This document shows positions 1-5,385 of a stretch of DNA of 5,385 nucleotides, in pieces. The stretch's first letter is position 1. Each line of letters begins with the position of its first letter. This DNA is from JBDKTK01 sp039680225. Lineage in GTDB: Bacteria > Desulfobacterota > Syntrophia > Syntrophales > UBA4778. The stretch is taken from contig JBDKTK010000187.1 of the NCBI GenBank assembly GCA_039680225.1, forward strand, positions 1 to 5,385. The letters run 5' to 3'. The notes under the pieces are model-generated. The model worked only from the letters and a program-made list of their open reading frames with translations. It had not been told where the DNA came from and ran no database searches. The position numbers and the translations under genes are program-made.

Positions 1-155
1 GGCAGGCCGGCCGCGACCATGATGGTGGGGAAATCGACCCGGGGCAGGGGCGATACGGGAAGGAACTGGTAGGCCGCTGTCCCGGCGAGCGCGAGCCCGA
101 GCGTGAGGAGTGTCGTGGCCACGGGCCGTTTTATGAACAGGGCCGAGAAGTTCAC
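1..155 (-). CDS. mdtC: MdtC-like RND multidrug efflux permease, N-terminal fragment (runs off left edge)
   Basis: This is the first 51 codons of a second RND (HAE1-type) inner-membrane transporter. The visible protein opens with an amphipathic start followed by FIKRPVATTLL, then the first transmembrane helix (about residues 10-30), then LPVSPLPRVDFPTIMV, which leads into the periplasmic porter domain. From memory this matches E. coli MdtC (FIYRPVAT...LPVAPLPQVDFPVIMV) better than MdtB, which has LPVSALPxVDYP at the same place. The start is GTG at 155-153. It overlaps the stop of the upstream permease by four bases (GTGA), and a GGAGG ribosome site lies nine bases before it, so translation is probably coupled. 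It would be the second permease subunit of a mixed RND trimer. About 95 % of the protein lies outside the window, so its integrity and the proton-relay residues cannot be judged. Confidence 0.9.
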   Translation of the reverse strand, partial: MNFSALFIKRPVATTLLTLGLALAGTAAYQFLPVSPLPRVDFPTIMVAAGL

Positions 156-3100
156 TGCCGGCGGCCTCCGTTTTCCTTCAATTGCCGCCGGCTGCGGATG
201 TGCCTCGCCAGCTTGTCGAAAGAAAGGTATATGACAGGCGTTGAATAGAGCGTGAGGACCTGGCTGACGATCAGCCCGCCGGCGATGCATATCCCCAGCG
301 GGTTGCGCAGCTCGGAGCCGACCCCCGCGCCCAGGGCCAGGGGGAGCGCCGCGAGCAGGGCCGCCATGGTCGTCATCATGATGGGCCTGAACCTCAATAG
401 ACTTGCCTGATAAATGGCCTCCTCCGGCTCCTTCCCCTCGTTGCGCTCGGCGTCGAGCGCAAAGTCCACCATCATGATCCCGTTCTTTTTGACAATGCCG
501 ATCAGCAGGATGATGCCGATCACCGCGATGATGCTCAGCTCCGTCCCGGAGAGCATGAGGGCCAGGACCGCGCCGAGCCCTGCCGAGGGCAGGGTGGAGA
601 GGATCGTGACCGGGTGGATGTAGCTCTCGTAAAGGACTCCGAGCACGATGTAAACCACGATGAGCGCCGCCAGGATCAGGACCGGCTCGTGGACGAGGGC
701 CGCCTGGAAGGCCCGGGCCGTCCCCTGGAATGCCCCGAGAATGCCGGCGGGCATCCCGGAGGCGCGGACCGTTTCCTCGACGGCCTGCACGGCATCGCCC
801 AGAGTCGCGCCGGGGGCCAGGTTGAACGATACTGTGACCGAGGGGAACTGCCCCTGGCGGCTGATGAGGAGCGGGCCGGTTGTCTCATCAGTCCGGGCGA
901 TTGCGTCGAGCGGGACCTGCCCGCCCGCGGAGGACCGCAGGTACATGGTCTTGAGCCATCCGGGGCCCTGCTGGTATTGAGGCTCGACATTCAGGACGAC
1001 CCGGTACTGGTTGAGCTGGGTGAACATTGTTGAGACCTGCCGCTGGCCGAAAGCATCGTAAAGGGTGTCACTGACGAGCTGCGGAGTGATACCAAAGCGC
1101 GCTGCGGTGCTGCGGTCGATGTACACCATGACCCGCAGCCCCCTGTCCTGCTGGTCGCTGCTGACGTCCGCAAGTTCGGGCCGCCTGTTGAGGGCGTCAA
1201 CGAGGCGGGGCGCGAAAGAGTTCAACTCCCCGATGTCCGGGTCTTCCAGCGTGTAATGGAACTGCGTGCGGCTGACCCTGGTGTCGACCGTGATGTCCTG
1301 CACGGGCTGCATGAACAGGCGGATTCCCTCCACCCCGGCGAGTTCCCGCTGGAGGCGACGCGCCACTCCGGTTGCGTTTGCATTCCTCGCGGAAAGGGAC
1401 CTCAAATTTATGAGCATCCTCCCGCTGTTGAGGGTGGGATTGGTCCCGTCAATGCCGATGAAAGAGGAGAGGCTCTCAACCGCGGGGTCCTGGAGCGCAA
1501 CCCCGGAAAGCAGCTGCTGGCGGCGGGCCATCTCCGCAAATGAAATTGACTGGGGGGCCTCCGATATCCCCATTATCACGCCCGTGTCCTGGACGGGAAA
1601 GAGCCCCTTCGGGACAAGGATATACAGGACAATGGTCAGGGCCAGGGTCGCAATGACAATGAGGATCATCGAGGCCTGCCGGTCCAGCACCCAGCGCAGC
1701 GTCCGGCCGTACCAGCCGATGACCCTGTCGAAGGCCCGCTGGGAGGACCGGTAAAACCGGCCCTGCTGCTCCTCGGGCGTGCGCTTGAGGAGCCTGGCGC
1801 ACATCATCGGCGTCAGCGTCAGCGACACGACCGCGGAAATGACGATTGTCACCCCGAGCGTGACGGCAAATTCCCGGAACAGCCGGCCCACGATTTCCCC
1901 CATGAACAGCAGCGGGATCAGGACCGCGATGAGCGAAACCGTCAGGGACAAAATTGTGAACCCGATCTGCCGGGAGCCTTTCAGCGCGGCCTCCAGCGGC
2001 GGGTCGCCCTGCTCGATGTAGCGGGTGATGTTCTCGATCATGACGATCGCATCATCGACGACGAAACCCGTCGAGATCGTCAGGGCCATGAGCGACAGGT
2101 TGTTGAGGCTGAACCCGGCCAGGTACATAACCCCGAAGGTGCCCACCAGCGAGAGCGGCACGGCCACGCTGGGGATGGTCGTCGCGGACAGGTTGCGCAG
2201 GAAGAGAAAGATCACGAGCACGACAAGGACAACGGCCAGGATAAGTTCGTACTGCACGTCTTCGACCGAGGCGCGGATTGTCGCGGTGCGGTCCGTGAGG
2301 ACCGTGACCTTGACCGACGGCGGCAGGGAGGCCTGCAGCTGCGGCAGCAGCCTCTTGATCCGGTCGACAACTTCGATCACGTTGGCGCCCGGCTGCCGCT
2401 GGATATTCAGGATCACGGCGGGCGTGTAATTCATCCAGGCCGCAAGCTCCGTGTTCTCCACGCCGTCCACGGCGTCGGCAATATCGGAGAGCAGGACAGG
2501 CGCGTTGTTCCGGTAAGCGACAACGAGCGATCTGTATTCGCCGGCGGAAAATATCTGGTCGTTGGCGCCGATGTTAAAAGACTGCCGCGGCCCGTCGAAG
2601 CTGCCCTTGGCCCTGTTGACATTGGCTGCCGCAATCGCAGTCCGCAGGTCTTCGAGCGTCAGCCCGTAGGCGGCGAGCGCCGCCGGGTTGGCATTGATCC
2701 GCACCGCCGGCCTCTGTCCCCCGCTGATGCTCACGAGCCCCACGCCGGGGAGCTGGGAGATCTTCTGGGAAAACCGCGTGTCCGCCAGGTCTTCCACCCG
2801 CGGGAGCGGCATGGTGCCGGAAGTCAGCGCGAGGGTGAGGATCGGCGCGTCGGCAGGATTGACTTTGCTGTAGACGGGAGGGATGGGCAGGTCGTTCGGC
2901 AGGAAAGTGAATGCGGCATTGATGGCCGCCTGGACCTGCTGTTCGGCCACGTCCAGGCTGAGGTCCAGGGTGAACTGCAGGGTTATTACCGAACTGCCGC
3001 TTGAGCTGTTCGAGGTCATCAGGGTGAGCCCGGGCATCTGGCCGAACTGGCGCTCCAGGGGCGCCGTGATGGAGGTGGCCACCACTTCCGGGCTTGCCCC

Positions 3101-3256
3101 CGGATAGAACGTCCTCACCTGGATCACAGGGTAATCCACCGTGGGCAGGGCCGAAACCGGCAATTGGCGATAGGCAACGGCCCCCGCGAGGAGGATGGAG
3201 ATCATGAGCAGGGTGGTCGCAACCGGACGCAGGATGAAGATGCGGGAGATGTTCAT
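152..3256 (-). CDS. mdtB: MdtB-like RND multidrug efflux permease (complete)
   Basis: Complete inner-membrane RND transporter of 1034 residues (E. coli MdtB is about 1040), expected to export drugs or amphiphiles by proton antiport. The RND layout is intact. TM1 is at about 10-30. The first periplasmic porter and docking loop follows (about 31-333). TM2-TM6 lie at about 334-487 and TM7 at about 528-548. The second periplasmic loop is at about 549-854, and TM8-TM12 at about 855-1010. The proton-relay residues are present: the TM4 aspartate pair D401-D402 in GFVVDDAIVMIEN and the TM10 lysine K924 in GIVKKNGIMM, matching AcrB D407/D408 and K940. Family signatures LPVSALPTVDYP, TAPLERQFGQM, VYSKVNPADAPI, SGGQRPAVR, FFPVQD-like LFPVQDTGV and ESYIHPVTILSTLPSAG recall E. 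coli MdtB closely. The ATG overlaps the adaptor stop (ATGA), with AGAGG seven bases upstream. No frameshift or internal stop is seen. Naming it MdtB rather than a close relative is by recall of the E. coli sequence. Confidence 0.95.
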   Translation of the reverse strand: MNISRIFILRPVATTLLMISILLAGAVAYRQLPVSALPTVDYPVIQVRTFYPGASPEVVATSITAPLERQFGQMPGLTLMTSNSSSGSSVITLQFTLDLSLDVAEQQVQAAINAAFTFLPNDLPIPPVYSKVNPADAPILTLALTSGTMPLPRVEDLADTRFSQKISQLPGVGLVSISGGQRPAVRINANPAALAAYGLTLEDLRTAIAAANVNRAKGSFDGPRQSFNIGANDQIFSAGEYRSLVVAYRNNAPVLLSDIADAVDGVENTELAAWMNYTPAVILNIQRQPGANVIEVVDRIKRLLPQLQASLPPSVKVTVLTDRTATIRASVEDVQYELILAVVLVVLVIFLFLRNLSATTIPSVAVPLSLVGTFGVMYLAGFSLNNLSLMALTISTGFVVDDAIVMIENITRYIEQGDPPLEAALKGSRQIGFTILSLTVSLIAVLIPLLFMGEIVGRLFREFAVTLGVTIVISAVVSLTLTPMMCARLLKRTPEEQQGRFYRSSQRAFDRVIGWYGRTLRWVLDRQASMILIVIATLALTIVLYILVPKGLFPVQDTGVIMGISEAPQSISFAEMARRQQLLSGVALQDPAVESLSSFIGIDGTNPTLNSGRMLINLRSLSARNANATGVARRLQRELAGVEGIRLFMQPVQDITVDTRVSRTQFHYTLEDPDIGELNSFAPRLVDALNRRPELADVSSDQQDRGLRVMVYIDRSTAARFGITPQLVSDTLYDAFGQRQVSTMFTQLNQYRVVLNVEPQYQQGPGWLKTMYLRSSAGGQVPLDAIARTDETTGPLLISRQGQFPSVTVSFNLAPGATLGDAVQAVEETVRASGMPAGILGAFQGTARAFQAALVHEPVLILAALIVVYIVLGVLYESYIHPVTILSTLPSAGLGAVLALMLSGTELSIIAVIGIILLIGIVKKNGIMMVDFALDAERNEGKEPEEAIYQASLLRFRPIMMTTMAALLAALPLALGAGVGSELRNPLGICIAGGLIVSQVLTLYSTPVIYLSFDKLARHIRSRRQLKENGGRRQ
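165..169 (-). promoter_or_regulatory. Ribosome binding site of the second RND permease
   Basis: On the minus strand GGAGG lies nine bases upstream of the GTG codon at 155-153, inside the last codons of the preceding permease gene. It supports this GTG as the start although it is not ATG, and fits re-initiation by ribosomes that have just finished the upstream gene. Confidence 0.7.
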
Positions 3257-4473
3257 CTGGGTGCCTCTTGCGCCGGGGCGCCTGCCGGCGAAGGCCCCCT
3301 GATTGCCACCCGGGCGCCATCCCTGAGACGGTCGGCGCCGTCGGTAACAACGAGGTCGCCCTCGGCCAGGCCGGATTCGATCGAGGCATCGCCCCCCTGG
3401 ATGATGCCGACTGCGACCGTCCGGATTTCCGCCGTCCTGTCTGGCCTGATCAGGTACACGAACGTGCCCTGGAGCCCTCTCTGGATGGCGGCGGACGGGA
3501 CCACCACCACATTGCGCAGCACTTTCATGAGCAGGCGCGCATTGACAAACTGGTTCGGGAAGAGCTCGTGCCCGATGTTGGCGAACACTGCCTTCAAACG
3601 CACGGTCCCCGTGGCCGGGTCGACAACGTTATCGGCGGTGAGAAGAGTGCCGGAGGCAAGCTGCTTTCTCATCTCGCGGTCGAAAGCATCTACCTGCGGG
3701 CGCTCTCCGCCGCGCAGGAGGGCCATGACCTGCGGGATATTGTCTTCGGGGATGGGGAAAATGACCGTGATCGGCTCAACCTGGGTGACGACGGCGAGAC
3801 CGTTGGCATCGGCCGCATGGACGATATTGCCGGGGTCAACCAGCCGCAGGCCGACCCGGCCCGCAGCGGGCGCCGTGATCCGGCAGTATATAAGGTTTAC
3901 CCTGGCGCTCTCGACCAGCCCCTTGTCTGCTTTGACGGTACCTTCATACTGGCGGACGAGGTATTCCTGGGTGTCAAGCTGCTGCTTCGGGATTGAGTCC
4001 TGCGCCCATAATGTCATGTACCTCTCCAGGTCCACGCGGGCGTTGGCAAGCAGCTGCCGGTCACGGGCCAACTGGCCTTCGGCCTGGAGGAGCTGGGCCT
4101 GGAAAGGCCTCGGGTCGATCCTGGCGAGGAGCGCGCCGCGCTCAACCACCTGGCCCTCGCGGAACAGCACTTCCAGGAGCTGCCCGTCGACCCGGGTGCG
4201 GATTGTTACGGTGCTGAGGGGAGTGACCGTGCCCAGGCCCGTCAGGTAGATATTGAAATCAGTCCTCTTTGCCGCGGCGGCAGCAACGGAAACAGGGGGC
4301 GGCGCGGGCGGCGCTTGTTTTCCGCCCCTGAGCCGCACCACCCCGAAGGCGATCAGGACGGCTGCTGTAATTGCACATGCCGCGATCAGAGCGGCCCGGC
4401 GTTTTTCCCGGAGGTATCCGGCCAGCCTGCGGTGCCTCGGGGCCGCTGCGCTCCCGTTTTCTTCCGTTGACAT
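3253..4473 (-). CDS. mdtA: MdtA-like periplasmic adaptor (membrane fusion) protein of the RND pump
   Basis: 406-residue adaptor that would link the RND permeases to an outer-membrane channel. A basic N-terminus (RHRR, REKRR) precedes one hydrophobic segment at about 27-46, which anchors the protein in the inner membrane with the rest in the periplasm. The lipoyl half-motif at about 88-121 (TVTIRTRVDGQL...EGQVVERGALLARIDP) is followed by the alpha-hairpin at about 122-195, and by the second lipoyl half at about 197-230 (CRITAPAAGRVGLRLVDPGN). The beta-barrel at about 232-315 contains LFPNQFVNARLL, and the membrane-proximal domain is at about 320-392 (VVVPSAAIQRG, VVTDGADRLRDGARV). All closely recall E. 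coli MdtA (415 aa). The tail (393-406) is Pro/Ala-rich and probably disordered. The start is well bounded: an in-frame TGA lies three codons before the ATG. GAGG sits only four bases upstream of the ATG, a tight spacing. It is the first gene of the operon and its stop overlaps the permease start. Confidence 0.94.
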   Translation of the reverse strand: MSTEENGSAAAPRHRRLAGYLREKRRAALIAACAITAAVLIAFGVVRLRGGKQAPPAPPPVSVAAAAAKRTDFNIYLTGLGTVTPLSTVTIRTRVDGQLLEVLFREGQVVERGALLARIDPRPFQAQLLQAEGQLARDRQLLANARVDLERYMTLWAQDSIPKQQLDTQEYLVRQYEGTVKADKGLVESARVNLIYCRITAPAAGRVGLRLVDPGNIVHAADANGLAVVTQVEPITVIFPIPEDNIPQVMALLRGGERPQVDAFDREMRKQLASGTLLTADNVVDPATGTVRLKAVFANIGHELFPNQFVNARLLMKVLRNVVVVPSAAIQRGLQGTFVYLIRPDRTAEIRTVAVGIIQGGDASIESGLAEGDLVVTDGADRLRDGARVAIRGPSPAGAPAQEAPR

Positions 4474-4477
4474 AAGG

Positions 4478-4483
4478 CCTCAC
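4478..4483 (-). promoter_or_regulatory. Ribosome binding site of the adaptor gene
   Basis: Minus-strand GTGAGG ends four bases before the ATG at 4473-4471. The spacing is shorter than the usual 5-9 bases, so initiation may be weak. No better purine-rich site lies within range. The TGA at 4482-4480, inside this motif, closes the reading frame upstream and rules out an in-frame extension. Confidence 0.45.
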
Positions 4484-4528
4484 GGATTGAGCTGCCGGCG
4501 GGACTGCAATTGTCTCCCTCCGGCCCGG

Positions 4529-4556
4529 AAGGTATGTTCCAGGATTTAAATGTCAA
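4529..4556 (-). promoter_or_regulatory. Candidate sigma-70-type promoter of the efflux operon
   Basis: On the minus strand a perfect -35 hexamer TTGACA (4556-4551) is followed after 16 bases by TACCTT (4534-4529), a poor -10 with three of six consensus matches. A start near 4522 would give a leader of roughly 48 bases before the adaptor ATG. The stretch lies downstream of the terminator of the ATPase gene, where the operon needs its own promoter. The AT-rich sequence around 4541-4610 stands out from its GC-rich surroundings. The weak -10 could mean that an activator is needed, or that the true promoter is a neighbouring one, such as TAGAAT at 4578-4573, which has no good -35. Confidence 0.4.
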
Positions 4557-4560
4557 CATT
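4549..4560. promoter_or_regulatory. Short inverted repeat over the -35 box, possible operator
   Basis: The 12-base sequence AATGTCAACATT is an inverted repeat of two perfect 5-base arms (AATGT / ACATT) around a 2-base centre. It covers the candidate TTGACA box of the efflux operon, where a bound repressor would block RNA polymerase. The arms are short and the sequence AT-rich, so chance is possible. No regulator gene is visible in the window to pair with it. Confidence 0.3.
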
Positions 4561-4605
4561 GCCGCCTGAAAAATTCTATAATCCGATTCCTTATTTAGGG
4601 AGAAA

Positions 4606-4621
4606 AAAGTCCTGAGACTTT
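4606..4621 (-). terminator. Weak hairpin with T-run, possible secondary terminator or attenuator
   Basis: A perfect 6-bp stem (AAAGTC / GACTTT) closes a 4-base loop. On the minus strand the right arm runs directly into more T residues (six in a row at 4608-4603). The shape is that of an intrinsic terminator, but only two pairs are G:C, so it would be weak. It lies about 30 bases beyond the strong terminator and before the candidate operon promoter, so it may catch read-through from the ATPase gene. Confidence 0.3.
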
Positions 4622-4653
4622 GAATCCCGGCGGGGGCGGTAATATGCCGGTAA

Positions 4654-4685
4654 AAAAAAACAGGGCTGAAGGGCCCTGTTTTTTT
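4654..4685. terminator. Strong bidirectional rho-independent terminator
   Basis: The hairpin has a 6-bp GC-rich core CAGGGC (4661-4666) / GCCCTG (4673-4678) and a 6-base loop. Seven A:T pairs (4654-4660 with 4679-4685) extend the stem. The A-run on one side and T-run on the other give a U-tail in both directions. On the minus strand it lies 46 bases past the stop codon of the HerA-like ATPase gene and should end that transcript, separating it from the efflux operon. On the plus strand it would stop any transcription coming from the left. Confidence 0.9.
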
Positions 4686-4730
4686 ATGCATTGGTGAAGT
4701 CGACCCGACAGGCTCAGTGACCGGCTGTCT

Positions 4731-5385
4731 TTAGTTTTCCGCGTGCGCCGTGAACCTGCTGATCTGGACCGGTATCGTGAAAGGGTTGGAGTACGTTTTC
4801 ACCCGGCAAAAGCCGATGTCGTTGGCCGGGCTGAAGCGCAGCAGGCTGTCCGTGAAATCGCCGAAGTCGTAGTATTTCTGAATTTCATGGATCTCATCGG
4901 TGTTGTTGAGGTGGGCGATGAACCAGTTCTGGGTGTTCTTCAGGATGTTCGAGCTGATGGAGCTGACTTCCTGGGTCAGGTAGACGAGCCCCAGGTTGAG
5001 CTTCGCGCCCTCCTTGGCGACCCTGTTGTAAATTGTCACCTGGTTGGCGTCCGTGTTCCGGGGGAACAGGTTGTGGGCCTCCTCGAAATAGAACTGGATG
5101 AAATTGTTCGGCTTGTTCTCCACGAACCGCGACATGGCGTCCGTGAATATCTGGCGCGTGATGCGTTCCGAATAAAGCACCTGGGATTCCGGATCGCCCT
5201 GGGACAGGTCGATGATGATGATCCGGCCGCTCCGCAATTCGTCCATGACCTTGAAGTCCCTTTTCTGGGCCACGCTGTATCTGGTCACCATTTCCTTGTA
5301 CATCTCGAAAATGGCAGTACCCTCGTCCTGCATGTTGGCGTTGGCATATTCGCCGTTGATATCGAATATAACCTGGCCCACGGGA
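4731..5385 (-). CDS. HerA-like (DUF87 family) ATPase, C-terminal part; 5' end outside window
   Basis: About 218 codons of a P-loop ATPase of the HerA/FtsK superfamily, the DUF87 type; the frame is still open at the right edge. Counting from the GTG at 5381-5379, the strand following Walker A reads VIFDINGEYAN (4-14). Walker B is FIQFYFEEAHNLFP (94-107) with acidic E100-E101. The downstream block NRVAKEGAKLNLGLVYLTQEVSS (119-141) holds the arginine/lysine cluster and the sensor Gln (Q137) typical of HerA hexamers. The C-terminal strand FTIPVQISRF follows. Walker A must lie upstream, outside the window. Such ATPases form hexameric rings that translocate DNA, and many work with a nuclease or effector partner in repair (NurA) or phage defence (Sir2 or DUF4297 proteins); which applies here cannot be told. 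G+C is about 55 % over 4741-5340 by hand count, below most of the pump genes. The strong terminator behind it suggests it is the last gene of its transcript. Confidence 0.85.
   Translation of the reverse strand, partial: PVGQVIFDINGEYANANMQDEGTAIFEMYKEMVTRYSVAQKRDFKVMDELRSGRIIIIDLSQGDPESQVLYSERITRQIFTDAMSRFVENKPNNFIQFYFEEAHNLFPRNTDANQVTIYNRVAKEGAKLNLGLVYLTQEVSSISSNILKNTQNWFIAHLNNTDEIHEIQKYYDFGDFTDSLLRFSPANDIGFCRVKTYSNPFTIPVQISRFTAHAEN

Noticed and set aside
2574..3389. Minus-strand open frame of 271 codons overlapping the permease and adaptor genes
   Set aside because: It is an out-of-frame reading of the 5' end of the permease, rich in Pro, Arg, His and Gly, with no recognisable domain; the permease frame is unmistakable.
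3164..4249. Long plus-strand open frame (361 codons) opposite the adaptor gene
   Set aside because: It lies antisense to a clearly homologous adaptor and has Ser/Arg/Thr-rich, low-complexity composition without any domain. It is a shadow produced by the GC-rich codon pattern.
4368..4386. IAAC (residues 30-33 of the adaptor) as a lipoprotein cleavage site
   Set aside because: The cysteine falls near the start of the hydrophobic segment, with only about four hydrophobic residues before it and about a dozen after. A lipobox needs the hydrophobic stretch before the cysteine, so an uncleaved membrane anchor fits better.
4627..4650. CCGGC ... GCCGG inverted repeat between the two hairpins
   Set aside because: Five-base arms around a 14-base loop are expected by chance in GC-rich DNA and have no link to a start or stop site.
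4386..4691. Minus-strand open frame of 101 codons covering the intergenic region and the start of the adaptor gene
   Set aside because: It begins inside the terminator hairpin, has no plausible ribosome site and overlaps the adaptor gene out of frame; the peptide has no recognisable features.
4707..4729. GACAG ... CTGTC inverted repeat just after the ATPase stop codon
   Set aside because: The stem is only five pairs with a 13-base loop and no following T-run; the strong terminator 22 bases further on explains transcript ending.

Overview
The window carries most of a tripartite drug-efflux operon of the MdtABC type on the minus strand, and next to it the 3' end of an unrelated HerA-like ATPase gene on the same strand. 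RND pumps with periplasmic adaptors imply a Gram-negative host. The pump genes are GC-rich (hand counts of sample lines run from about 53 to 77 % G+C). The lineage cannot be fixed from this sequence; a GC-rich proteobacterium or relative is my guess.

Layout in transcription order (right to left). (1) 5385-4731: C-terminal 218 codons of a DUF87/HerA-type ATPase whose 5' end lies outside the window. (2) 4730-4474: a 257-base intergenic region with a strong bidirectional hairpin terminator behind the ATPase gene, a second weak hairpin, and a TTGACA-containing candidate promoter that overlaps a short inverted repeat. (3) 4473-3253: MdtA-like membrane-fusion (adaptor) protein. (4) 3256-152: complete MdtB-like RND permease of 1034 residues. 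(5) 155-1: first 51 codons of a second, MdtC-like RND permease that runs off the left edge.

The three pump genes are joined by 4-base stop/start overlaps (ATGA between adaptor and first permease, GTGA between first and second permease), so they almost certainly form one translationally coupled operon. By analogy with E. coli MdtABC, the two permeases would form a mixed inner-membrane trimer driven by the proton gradient, with the adaptor bridging to a TolC-type outer-membrane channel. No outer-membrane factor or regulator is visible here.

The pump genes are conserved and ordinary. The parts most worth a second look are the truncated HerA-like ATPase, whose partner genes would lie beyond the right edge, and the control region between the two transcription units. 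I found no sign of a novel system inside the window itself, and no CRISPR array, tRNA, rRNA or insertion sequence.
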